Shown here: piece by piece, positions 1 to 8,908 of the stretch | Position numbering within the stretch: the first letter of the stretch is position 1 | How the letters are laid out: each line of letters starts with the position of its first letter | Assembly (NCBI GenBank): GCA_963802795.1 | Contig: CAWDJV010000003.1 | Coordinates: 62,001 to 126,000 of the forward strand | DNA length: 64,000 bases | Direction: 5' to 3' | Origin: JAIBJN01 sp963802795 | GTDB lineage: Bacteria > Actinomycetota > Thermoleophilia > Gaiellales > Gaiellaceae | Position numbers and translations under genes: made by a program | Notes under the pieces: model-generated | What the model was told of the DNA's origin: nothing | What the model saw: only the letters and a program-made list of their open reading frames with translations | Databases searched by the model: none

Positions 1-2
1 AA

Positions 3-311
3 CACGTCTACCTGGCAGCCCTCGTCTGCGCCGCCTTCTCCGTCGTCCTCCTCATCACGCCGACGGCCGCGCATCGGATCCGCTGGCGGCAGGCCGACAA
101 GGAGGCGCTCCTGCGCATGGCCACAAAGACGGCGATCGCGGCAACCGTCTTCATCGCGGCCGCGATGACCGCATCCGTCTACGTGATCTTGGACTTCGTC
201 TTCGGCGAGCCGACCACGGCGCTCGTGACGTCCGCGGTGGCTCTCGCGTTCGTGCTCTTCTGGTACGGGTTCCCGCTCTGGCGGCGGCTGAAGGAGGGGC
301 GCCGGGACTGA
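3..311 (+). CDS. DUF6328-like membrane protein (3' part)
   Basis: The frame is open from the window edge, so the true start lies upstream. The visible 102 residues hold three hydrophobic stretches: one right at the start (HVYLAAL...), then ATVFIAAAMTASVYVILDFVF, then TALVTSAVALAFVLFWYG. A basic WRRLKEGRRD tail follows. The pattern YLAAL...TPTAAHRI..R and the tail resemble the DUF6328 family of small multi-pass actinobacterial membrane proteins, whose function is unknown. Its stop codon lies inside a perfect hairpin that separates it from the convergent metalloprotease gene. The family call rests on recall, not a search. Confidence 0.65.
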   Translation, partial: HVYLAALVCAAFSVVLLITPTAAHRIRWRQADKEALLRMATKTAIAATVFIAAAMTASVYVILDFVFGEPTTALVTSAVALAFVLFWYGFPLWRRLKEGRRD

Positions 312-321
312 CCGGCGCCCC
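296..321. terminator. Hairpin between convergent genes
   Basis: A perfect 10-bp inverted repeat, GGGGCGCCGG / CCGGCGCCCC, with a 6-nt loop overlaps the stop codon of the plus-strand gene. It lies 9 nt beyond the end of the minus-strand metalloprotease gene. There is no T-run. It is probably a shared terminator for the two convergent genes. Confidence 0.6.
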
Positions 322-330
322 CCGATTCCG

Positions 331-3300
331 TCAGCGGACGTCCAGTCGCCCGCCGTTGAGCGCCTGCTCGAGCGTGCTGAACCCCGTCCATCTCGAGGAG
401 AACAGGAGCCTGTTGCCGGCCCACAGCGTGATGCCCAGTGAGTCGGGGGCTCCGTCGGCCCCGGTGATGCGGAGCTCGACGTTACTCGCGACGAGGATCG
501 GCCTCGGCGGGCTGCGTCACGTCGGTGAGCGTCGCCGTCGCCCGGAAGTCCGCGAGCGGGCCGAGCGCGCCGATCGAGTCGACGTCGTCGCTCCGGATCC
601 TGTACGACCGGCCGCCGGACTCGAAACGGACCACGGCCGACCCGTCAGGGCCGTCGGCCGTCTTGAACTTCACGTCGAACTCGAAGCGGATCCGGGAGCC
701 CGCGTTCGGCACGAAGACTCCACCGCCGGCCCCGGCGACGAGGTTGCCGTTCCCGCTGACATGGCTCTGGTTGGGCGCCGGTGTCCCGCTCGGCGTCACC
801 ACGCGGACGAGCCCGCCGCCCGTTCCCGTGTAGTAGCTGCCCACGACGACCGAGACGTTGTGCGCACCGAGGCCGAGCGTCGCCGTGCAGTTCGCCGCTC
901 CGGTCGTCGTCGTCCCGTTCAGGAGCTGGACCGGCACGGGCCCGCAGAGCGTCGTCGAGCCCTCCCGGAACGTGACCGTCGCGTTGCGGACGTCGCCGGG
1001 GGCCGAGTCGCCCGACCCGGGCACGACGGCGCTGTCGCGAACCGTCGCGCGGAGCACGATCGAGGCAGAGCCGCTCGGCCCTGCGAATGCGAGGCCGTCG
1101 CCGACGTAGGTCGGGGAGGCGTCCTCCTGGGTCACGGTGACCGTGAAGGAGGCGGTCCCGACGCCGCCGGTCTCGTCGGTCACGGTGACCGACACCGGGT
1201 AGACGCCCGGCGCGGCCGTGACGTTGCCCGCGAGCGACCAGGTTCGGGTTCCCGGCAGGGTGGAGCCGGCGGAGGTGCTGTGAACCGCCAGCGTGAGGCC
1301 GGCCGGGAGCCCGGAAGCGACGGCGGCGAGCGCCGAGCCCGGAGAGTCGTCGTCGGTCGCCGAGACGACCGCCGCGGCCGGGACCGAGTCGCTGTAGTCC
1401 ACCGTCTGGTCAACGGCCGTGACGACCGGGACGGCGAGGATCGTGAAGTCGGCGTTCGAGATGTCGAAGAAGACGTTTCCGACCGCCTCGACCTTGATCC
1501 GCGCCTTCGTCGTGGCCACGTTCGGCAGCGTCACCGGCTCGGAGCCGTCGTTCGCGGTCGACGCGGAGAGGACGTGCGGGTAGGTGAGCCCGCCGTCGAC
1601 AGAGAGGCTGACCTTCACCTCGGCCGTATTGACGGGGGCGAGGTTCGTTCCGGCGACATCCCACGTCACCGCCTGCGTCGAGCCGCCCTGGAGCGCGGTC
1701 GGCGAGGCCTGCGACGTGACGAGGAACGGCCCCGCGGTCGGGGCCAGCACGAGCCTCGTGGTCGAGCTGGCCACGCCCCCGGCCCCGGGGTTGCCGTCGC
1801 GGGCCGTCAGGCGGAAGTTCAGCGTCCGGTCGCCCGGGAACCCGACCCAGTCGGCGGTCGGCAGGAACTCCGAGAAGCAGTCCCGGCTGATGGGCGGCAC
1901 GGGCGTCGGCGGCGGCGGGGCCGCCGGGCACGTGCCCGTGACGGCGTTCGTGTTGTTGGCGAGGATCTGCGGCAGGTCCGGGAAAACCCGCGTCGGATCC
2001 GTCGTCACGGCATTCAGGCCCGGCGAGGGCGTCAGGAGCGTCCCCGCCGGCGTGACGTCGGCGAAGGTTCCGAACTGACGGAAGAGCGGCCCGTTCGTCT
2101 TTACGTTGTTGACGAGCGCGGTCCCGGTGATGCCCCCACGGTCGTTCTGCTCCCACATGTACGTGACCGTGTCCCCGTCGAAGTCGGTAGCGCTCCCAGT
2201 GAGCGCGAACGGCGTGCGCAAGGGGATCGTGTATTCGGCCGGCGTCGTGACGACGGGGGCGTGGTTGTCGGTGGTGGTGATCGTGAAGCCCTTGTTCTCG
2301 ATCGGCCCGCCCTTGGCCGTCTCGCCCACGAAGGCCGAGGCGCCGTTCAGGTTCGTGATGGCGAGCGGGTCGAGGTTCATGAGGCCGAGGCCGGCGCCGA
2401 ACGTGACCTGGAAGCCGAAGTCGTTCAACACGCCCGCGCCGCCGAACGCGGCGACGGTCGCGGTCGCCCCGATCGGGATGATGCCCGCCGTCCCCTTCGT
2501 CGTCTCGACGACGGAGCCCGACGCCCCGACGCCGTTGGTGACGGAGACGAGGCTCACGTCGGTTCCCTGATGAGTGCCGCTGAAGGTCAGCGTGAAGCCG
2601 GTGTCGGTCAGCAAGCCGACTGCCACCGTGCCCCCGGCGGGCCAGCCGGCGAGCGGCCCGCCGCCCTTGGCGAGCTCGCGGACCGTGCTCGTGCAGCCGC
2701 CGGTGCAGTTGACGATCGAGATCGAGGGGACGTCGGTCAGCTCGGAGGCGCCGCCGAACGTGAGCGTGAAGCCTCCGTTCCCCGCGCCCGCCGAGGTCAC
2801 CGTTCCCGGCAAAGCCGGGGATCGCGTTGACCGCGGCCGCGACGTTTGCGTTCGAGATCGCAAGCCCGCCGAAGCCGAGAACGGCGGACGTGTTGCCGCC
2901 GATCTCGACCTGGAAGGACTGCGTCGCTCCGTCGAAACCGGTGAGGATGGCCTGCTGCTGCTCGTTCCCGCCCTGGAGGGCGTTCTGGATTCCCGCGGCG
3001 GTGTTGTTCTGCCCGCGGACGATCGGGACCGTGTCGGTGCCGTTGTAGTTGAGGGTGAACGAGTCGCCGTCGGCGTCGTAGCCGTCGAGCGTCACGGTCT
3101 GCACCTCGCTCGGGCCCTGGAGCGCCGCCTGGATGCCGGCGAGCGTGTAGTTCGAGCCCTTCACGATCGGGACCGTGTCGGTGCCCTCGTAGTTGATCGT
3201 GAAGGAGTCGAACGTGGGGCCGCCCGCGAAGGGCGTGGTGACGATGCCGACGACGCCGACCGCGTTCACGACCGCGAGTTGGCTCACGTCGGTGTCCGCG

Positions 3301-4978
3301 AGGGTGCCGCCGAACGCCACGTCGAAGCCCCCGTCCGTCGAGCAGGCCGACGCCCCCGATCGCGGTCACGGTGGCGGTGGCGCCTGCGGGCCAGCCCGTG
3401 ATGCCCTCGATGGCCGCCTGAATGTCCGCAAGCCGTGTAGTTCGTCCCGCGCACGATGGGGACGGAGGTGTTGCCCTGGAACTCGAGCTGGAAGGAGTCC
3501 GTCCCTCCGAATCCCGTCAGCGTCACGGTCTGGGTCTCGCTGCCGCCGGAGAAGTCGCGCAGCGACACCGTCTGCACCTCGTTGATGGGCGGCCGGTCGG
3601 ACGTGACGACCGCCGTGATCTCGTCGAAGCTTCGGTGCGACCAGTAGGGATCGCTGTGCGGCTGGAGGTTGTCCTGGACGCAGATGCCGGCGTAGGCCAT
3701 GATCGACGAGCCGCTGCCGGGCTCGACCGAGTTGGCCGCGCTGCGGTTGCCCCCGGAGCAGTTCGACTGCGTCCCGTTGAACGTGTGGTTCCCGCCGAAC
3801 TGGTGGCCGATCTCGTGCGCGACGTAGTCGACGGCGAAGAAGTCGCCGACGGGCGTCGAGAGGCCGGTGCAGCCCTGCGCCTTGCTGTTGCCGCCGACGA
3901 CGGCGAGGCTCGCGACGCCGCCGCCCGGGTTGCCGAGACCGATGTGCCCCACGTCGAAGTTGGACGCCCCGATCAGCTGCCCGATCACGATCCGCGTCCG
4001 CGTGAGCGTGGCGCCTGCGCACGAGGTCGCCTGAGCCTGCGTGTAGCACGGAGAGGCGCCGCACGGGCCGTTCCCCCCGGTCATCTGCGCCGGGGTGTCG
4101 AGGTTGAGGAGGTCGTTGTTCCCGATCAGGACCAGCCGGATCGCCGTCTCGTCCTCGTAGATCTGGTTGACGCGGTTCAGAAGCGTCACCTTCGCCGCCG
4201 TCACGTTCGCGGGCCCGCCGAAGAAGTTCGAGTAGGTCGGGTCGCTGACGAGAGCGAGCCGGTAGGTGCGGAGCGTGACGATCGGCCCCTCCGGGACGTC
4301 TGCCGCCGCCAGGTCGAGGCCGAGCGCCTCGTCGGCGGCGTCGACGCCGCCGGGCCCGCGCTCGACGAAGGTCCCGTGCGGGTCGCGACTCAGGTCGCGC
4401 GCGTAGTAGCTGATGTAGCGGGTCGTGTCGAGGTGGTAGCGAGGATCGACGTACCAGACCCCCTTCTGCGAGCGCACCGAGGCGTGGAATCCCAGTGGGG
4501 TCAGGTCGGCGCGGATCGTCGCGGTGGGGTCGTCGATGCCGTGGCCGGCGTACGTCGCGATCTCCGGATGCCGCTTGGCCAGCGCCGGCTCCATCACCGA
4601 GGACTCCTCGACGGCGAAGCGCTGGAAGCCGCCGCGCGGCGTCGGCAGCGAGAGCACGATCGGGCGGGCGCCCGACGAGCGCAGGGACTCGCGGGGCGCG
4701 GCGTCGAGCGCCGCCTCCATGCCGTCGAGGTCGAGCGCGAACGTCCGGAATCGCTCGGGCCGGATGTAGGCCTTGCCGCCGCGCCGAGCGGATGACTGCG
4801 TTCCCGAGACGCTGTCCCACAGCCCGCGGGTTGCCTGGTCGCCGACCCGCGCAGACCTGGCTCCCGACGCGGGCATCGCGACGAGGAACGCCGCGAGCAG
4901 CGACAGGGTCACGAGCGCTCCCGCTACGTGCCGAGCGCGCAGCGACGAGCGCCCTGCCCGGTGCATCGGTCCCTTCAT
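331..4978 (-). CDS. Secreted reprolysin-like zinc metalloprotease, frameshifted
   Basis: One reading path runs over the whole interval but changes frame about four times, near 3430, 3338, 2808 and 500. The ATG at 4978 is preceded by GGGGGAGGAG and opens a signal peptide (basic RARH, then a hydrophobic core ending ...MPASGARS). About 400 residues in, HEIGHQFGGNHTFNG supplies the HExxHxxGxxH zinc ligands and catalytic Glu of reprolysin-type metallopeptidases. Next come alternating repeats of the form SFxLxFxGNTSxPIVRGxNYTxxxIQAAL, interleaved with GGFDVAFGG/LAVVNAVG-type units. An Ig-like region (PVVTTPAEYTIPLRTPF...), a beta-sandwich region and a C-terminal TLEQALNGGRLDV follow. Reassembled length is about 1,550 residues. 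It is probably exported to act outside the cell or at its surface; the substrate is unknown. Each break is a single-base slip that restores a continuous homologous protein, so sequencing error is more likely than decay. Confidence 0.8.
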
Positions 4979-5097
4979 TGCCTGCTCCTCCCCCACGTGT
5001 TTGTCTGACGGCAAGAACCGGGACCACCCCTGACGCATGGCCCGTAGCGGCGATCCTCTCTCGCCGCGCCGCGGAGGTCAAGATCGTGCCCGAGCTG

Positions 5098-5691
5098 CTA
5101 GCGCGCGCCGCGCAGGCCGCCCACTCGCAGGCCGTCGCCCGCCGCGATCGACGCCCAGACTGCGGCGGCCCGGCCCCGCGGGGCCCGGCACGCGAGCTGT
5201 CCGGGTGAGACGGCGTCGAGCGAGTCGCCGGGGCCGAGCTCGAACGGAGCCCCGTCCACGATCACCTCGAGCACCCCTTCGAGGGCGTAGACGAACACCT
5301 CGCGGTCGGCCGTGGGGACGGGGCACTCGCCCGACTCCCCACCCTCGGCGACCACGCAGGCGACCTCGAGCAGCAGGTCCGGATGCGAGGCCGCAAGGAC
5401 GCCGACGGACTTCGGCTCGATTCGACCCGTCCGGACGACGGTGCGGCCGACGTCCCGCAACACCTCGTTCAGCGACAGCTCGACGGCGGCGACCACCCGA
5501 GCGAGGATCGGGAGCGACGGAACGCTGTTCCCGGTTTCGATCGACGACAGGTACGAGGTGGAGATCTGGGCGGCTCGGGCCGCCTCGCTCAGCGTGAGCC
5601 CGAGAGCTCGACGGCGCTCGCGGAGCTTCGTGCCCACGCTCGCGCCCAGCTCGGGCGCGGTGCTCAGACGACCGGCGGCGCTACGAGCCAC
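5098..5691 (-). CDS. XRE-family regulator with C-terminal cupin domain (copy 2)
   Basis: The N-terminal helix-turn-helix (KLRERRRALGLTLSEAARAA followed by STSYLSSIETG) is the XRE/SinR type. The C-terminal half is a cupin (EVFVYALEGVLEVIVDG..FELGPGDSL). This architecture is typical of one-component repressors that sense small metabolites; the ligand is unknown. The GTG at 5691 is chosen because it overlaps the end of the upstream regulator by 28 nt; a GTG at 5637, right before the HTH, is an alternative. It shares organisation and sequence with that neighbour, so the pair looks like a tandem duplication, probably cotranscribed. Confidence 0.75.
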   Translation of the reverse strand: MARSAAGRLSTAPELGASVGTKLRERRRALGLTLSEAARAAQISTSYLSSIETGNSVPSLPILARVVAAVELSLNEVLRDVGRTVVRTGRIEPKSVGVLAASHPDLLLEVACVVAEGGESGECPVPTADREVFVYALEGVLEVIVDGAPFELGPGDSLDAVSPGQLACRAPRGRAAAVWASIAAGDGLRVGGLRGAR

Positions 5692-6221
5692 AGGATCTCC
5701 GCGGGGCCATCCGAGACGACGTCGGTGGACTGCTCGGGGTGGGACGAAAAGTGGAGGAACTCGCCGGGCCCGGCCACCCGGTCTTCCCCGTCGACATCGA
5801 AGCGCACCTGTCCGTCGAGGACGAGCGCGAAACGCTCCCCGAACTGGCTGTACGGCCCGACCGAGTCGCCGGGCTCGTAACGGGAGATCAGCGCCGTCAT
5901 CGAGGCCGCGGGCCCGCGGGCGCTGAGGACGACGTACTCCTCCCTCGACGTCGGGGAGATTCGCAGCCGATCCGGGTCGCCGGCGCGCGAGACGCGCACG
6001 CCCGAAGGGCCGTCGAACGGGAAGAACGCCGTCATGTCGGTGCCCATCGCCGCCGCGATGGCCGCGAGCGCGGAGAGGGACGGGACCGCCTCGCCTGTCT
6101 CGATCTGGGAGAGGTATCCGGTGGTCAGTCCCGTGTCCTCCGAGAGCTGCTCGAGCGTCCGCCGGCGCGCGTGGCGAAACTCCCGAAGCCTGCGGCCGAG
6201 GTCCGCGATGACGACGTCCAT
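5664..6221 (-). CDS. XRE-family regulator with C-terminal cupin domain (copy 1)
   Basis: 185 residues: an XRE helix-turn-helix at residues 8-60 (LREFRHARRRTLEQLSEDTG, TTGYLSQIETGEAVPSL), then a cupin (SRYEPGDSVGPYSQFGERFALVLDGQVRFDV..VAGPGEFLHFSS). Expected role: cytoplasmic DNA-binding repressor or activator whose cupin domain binds an effector. The ATG at 6221 is chosen because the HTH starts just after it. The gene is first of a two-gene unit with the paralogue downstream. It is divergent from the VOC-domain gene at 6514, a possible target across the 292-nt intergenic region. Confidence 0.8.
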   Translation of the reverse strand: MDVVIADLGRRLREFRHARRRTLEQLSEDTGLTTGYLSQIETGEAVPSLSALAAIAAAMGTDMTAFFPFDGPSGVRVSRAGDPDRLRISPTSREEYVVLSARGPAASMTALISRYEPGDSVGPYSQFGERFALVLDGQVRFDVDGEDRVAGPGEFLHFSSHPEQSTDVVSDGPAEILWLVAPPVV

Positions 6222-6402
6222 GCCGCCAAGAATAATCGGATCGGGCCATGGGAGGAGCTTCACTGACGGCAAAGCTTCCATTCCGTCACTTGAAATGCGC
6301 CCCCATCTCGGTGATACTGCGCCTCGTCCACGCTGAGCCGACTCCGCGGGGCGCGACCCAGGCCGTGTGGACGCAAGACTCGCATCGCCCCTTGGCAGGC
6401 AG

Positions 6403-6426
6403 GGAGCGCCCGGCAACGGGCGCTCC
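6403..6426. other. Perfect hairpin in the divergent intergenic region
   Basis: The inverted repeat GGAGCGCCCG-GCAA-CGGGCGCTCC has 10-bp arms and a GNRA-type loop. It lies in the 292-nt gap (6222-6513) between the XRE-cupin gene and the VOC gene. It could be an operator for the regulators or a transcript stem. No clear promoter hexamers or small gene were seen in the rest of this gap. Confidence 0.4.
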
Positions 6427-6513
6427 GCCGTTTCGGATACGAGCTCAGCGCGCCTTGCGGTTCCGAGACACCCGGACTAGCGTGGCCGGCTAGGCGATGA
6501 AGGAGGCTGCGAC

Positions 6514-7263
6514 ATGAGCACCGTTCAGACAGCCCTCGGGCGGTTCGTCTGGCACGACCACATTTCGAGCGACCCGGCGGGCGCGAGCTCGTTCTACGCC
6601 GATGTCCTCGGCTGGGAGATCGAGACGTGGAAGCCCGGCGAGGTGGACTACCCGATGATCAAGGTGAACGGCGAGACGTACGGAGGCTTCGGGCCGGCTC
6701 AGGGCGGCGCGCCCTCGCACTGGCTGGGGCACGTGGTCGTCGACGACGTCGACGCCGCCGCCGGTCGGGCCGAAGCGGGAGGCGGCGCGATCCTCGCGCC
6801 CGCGATGGAGATCCCCGAGGTCGGGCGCATGGTCGCGGTCTCCGACCCGCAGGGCGCCGTGCTCTCGCTCTTCGCGCCTGAGGGAGACGCGCCCTCGTCC
6901 GAGGGCGTGTTCGTCTGGGACGAGCTGATGACGACGGACGTCGAGGGCGCAAGGCGCTTCTATCGCGAGGTCCTCGGCTGGGAGTCGCGCGACCAGGACA
7001 TGGGCAATGGAGCCGTGTACACGATGTTCAGCTCGGGCGGGACGGACCGTGCCGGATGCTGGCCGGCTCCCGAGGGCGACGACGTGCCGCCCTTCTGGCA
7101 ACCCTACGTCGCCGTGGAGGACGTCGACTCCACCTGTGCGAAGGCGGCGGACCTCGGCGCGGCGACTTTGATGGAGCCGTTCGACGTGCCCACCGTCGGC
7201 CGCATGGCCATCGTCAAGGACCCCACGGGCGCAGTCGTGGGGCTTTACAGGGCCGAGTCCTAG
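6514..7263 (+). CDS. Two-domain VOC (glyoxalase-like) protein
   Basis: 249 residues made of two vicinal-oxygen-chelate repeats. Repeat 1 (about 5-125) has FVWHDHISSDPAGASSFYADVLGWE...GHVVVDDVDAAAGRAEAGGG...GRMVAVSDPQGAVLSLF. Repeat 2 (about 130-247) has FVWDELMTTDVEGARRFYREVLGWE...PYVAVEDVDSTCAKAADLGA...GRMAIVKDPTGAVVGLY. Such proteins are metal-dependent lyases, dioxygenases or binding and resistance proteins; the substrate cannot be told. The ATG has AAGGAGG 9 nt upstream. Divergent from the XRE-cupin pair, which may control it. Confidence 0.85.
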   Translation: MSTVQTALGRFVWHDHISSDPAGASSFYADVLGWEIETWKPGEVDYPMIKVNGETYGGFGPAQGGAPSHWLGHVVVDDVDAAAGRAEAGGGAILAPAMEIPEVGRMVAVSDPQGAVLSLFAPEGDAPSSEGVFVWDELMTTDVEGARRFYREVLGWESRDQDMGNGAVYTMFSSGGTDRAGCWPAPEGDDVPPFWQPYVAVEDVDSTCAKAADLGAATLMEPFDVPTVGRMAIVKDPTGAVVGLYRAES

Positions 7264-7349
7264 CCAAGTAACAGCCTGCTACAAGGCGGGAGCGAAGGCG
7301 CCTGCCCCGCTCCCCCGCCCCCGCGCCGGTATTCTCCACCCGGACACAT

Positions 7350-7502
7350 ATGGGCGGCGTGCTCGCATACCTGGATCCCGGCTCGGGATCGCTGATCCTC
7401 CAGGCCATCGTCGGCGGCGCCGCCGCGGTGGCGGTCATGGGGAAGATCTACTGGCGCCGGCTCCTCGGCTTCCTCCGCATTCGCCGCAAGGAAGACCTGT
7501 AG
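7350..7502 (+). CDS. 50-residue membrane peptide leading the methyltransferase/sulfatase operon
   Basis: A short frame encodes LAYLDPGSGSLILQAIVGG, then a hydrophobic segment AAAVAVMGKIYWRRLLGF and the basic end RIRRKEDL. The YLDPGSGS motif followed by one membrane helix and a basic tail recurs, from memory, in small peptides encoded beside SAM methyltransferase and sulfatase-like genes of cell-surface polymer clusters. The function is unknown. ATG 7350 is used; an internal GTG at 7359 would begin right at LAYLDPG. No ribosome binding site is evident. TATTCT at 7330-7335 could be a -10 element. Confidence 0.65.
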   Translation: MGGVLAYLDPGSGSLILQAIVGGAAAVAVMGKIYWRRLLGFLRIRRKEDL

Positions 7503-7576
7503 CAGGCACGGAACCCCGGGTCGAGCCAGGCTCCTTCCGCGACCCGGACAGCCGCGTCTTCTACGCCGACGGCGGC

Positions 7577-8908
7577 GTGCTGCGCGCGCTCTCCGAGCGC
7601 GGGTTGGCCGACTGGGAGGCCCTCGCCGCGACCGCGCTCTTCCGCGGGAAGGTCGCCGAGGGGAAGCTCGTCGCAACCGAGCGGGTCGCCGAGCCGAAGG
7701 GCCTTCCCGAAGAGCTCGCAAACGGCACGGTGGCCGGCGTGCTCAGACACGAGCGGGTGCCGGTCGTCTCCTACCCGTACGAGTGGACGTTCGGGATGCT
7801 GAAGGAGGCGGCGCTCCTGGAGCTCGAGCTCCTCCTCGCCGCGCTCGACGAGGGCCTCGTCCTCAAGGACGGGTCGCCGTACAACGTCCAGTGGCGGGGA
7901 ACCCGGCCGACTTTCGTGGACGTGGGCTCCTTCGAGCGGCTCCGCGAGGGAGAGGCCTGGGCCGGCTACAGGCAGTTCTGCACGCTGGTCCTCTACCCGC
8001 TCCTCCTCCAGGCGTACAAGGGAGTCCCCTTCCAGCCGTGGCTCCGAGGCTCGCTCGAGGGAATCGAGCCGGCAGAGATGCGGAGCCTGCTCGGCTTCCG
8101 CGACCGCTTCCGACGCGGGGTCCTCTCGCACGTCGTCCTCCACGCGCGGCTGGAACGCCGCTACGCCGACCGTGACGCCAAGGGCGAGCTCGCACGAGCC
8201 GGGTTCCACGCGGAGCTCGTCCGCGCCAACGCGCGCAAGCTCGTCAAGCTCGTCAGCCGCCTCGAGTGGGAGCCCGGTCAGACCGCCTGGAGCGGCTACG
8301 GCGAGGCCAACCCGTACGGCGAGGCGGACGCCGCCGCCAAGGAGGCCTTCGTCCGCGAGGCGGCCGGAACGAGGCGGTGGCGGCTCGTGTGGGATCTCGG
8401 CTCCAACGACGGCCGCTACACGCGCGCCGCCGCGTCCGAGGCCGACTACACGGTGGCGGTGGACGCCGACGTCGCGGTCGTGGAGACGCTCTTCCGGGCG
8501 CTCCGGAGCGAGGGCTCGGAGACGATCCTCCCACTCGTCGGTAACGTCGCCGATCCCTCCCCCGGCCTTGGCTGGCGCGGGCGGGAACGGCTGCCCCTCG
8601 CCGACCGCGGTCGGCCCGAGCTCACTCTCTGCCTGGCCCTGGTCCACCACGTGGCGCTGACGGCGAACGTCCCGGTCCGCGAGTTCCTCGACTGGCTCGC
8701 GTCGCTGCGCACCGCGCTCGTCATCGAGCTGCCCACCCGCGAGGATCCAATGGTGGAGCGCCTCCTCGCCCGCAAGGGGCCCGGCGCGAACCCGGACTAC
8801 GAGGTCGAGACGTTCGAGCGCGCCCTCGCCGAGCGGTGGCGGGTCGACCGGCGCGAGGCACTCCCTTCCGGAACCCGCATTCTCTACCGTGCGACTCCGC
8901 CAGCCTGA
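7577..8908 (+). CDS. SAM-dependent methyltransferase, surface-polymer operon
   Basis: 443 residues. The first half (YPYEWTFGMLKEAALLELELLLAALDEGLVLKDGSPYNVQWRG) resembles a kinase-like helper region. The second half is a class I methyltransferase with motif I LVWDLGSNDGRYTR (about 270) and a D at the end of beta-2 (VAVDAD). It probably methylates a cell-surface glycan or carrier-linked intermediate; the substrate is unknown. GTG 7577 is the first usable start, but the upstream codons from 7523 read PGSFRDPDSRVFYADGG. These look like genuine coding sequence, so the real start is probably further 5' and hidden by an indel or an unusual start codon. The downstream sulfatase gene overlaps it by 20 nt. 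Confidence 0.75.
   Translation: MLRALSERGLADWEALAATALFRGKVAEGKLVATERVAEPKGLPEELANGTVAGVLRHERVPVVSYPYEWTFGMLKEAALLELELLLAALDEGLVLKDGSPYNVQWRGTRPTFVDVGSFERLREGEAWAGYRQFCTLVLYPLLLQAYKGVPFQPWLRGSLEGIEPAEMRSLLGFRDRFRRGVLSHVVLHARLERRYADRDAKGELARAGFHAELVRANARKLVKLVSRLEWEPGQTAWSGYGEANPYGEADAAAKEAFVREAAGTRRWRLVWDLGSNDGRYTRAAASEADYTVAVDADVAVVETLFRALRSEGSETILPLVGNVADPSPGLGWRGRERLPLADRGRPELTLCLALVHHVALTANVPVREFLDWLASLRTALVIELPTREDPMVERLLARKGPGANPDYEVETFERALAERWRVDRREALPSGTRILYRATPPA

Noticed and set aside
356..2830. A plus-strand open frame of 824 codons opposite the metalloprotease
   Set aside because: Arg/Val/Glu-rich low-complexity shadow frame; the minus strand encodes recognisable repeats and Ig-like domains.
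331..4978. Metalloprotease as a decayed pseudogene
   Set aside because: Four one-base slips but no missing domains or in-frame stops otherwise, and the same kind of slip affects essential genes nearby.
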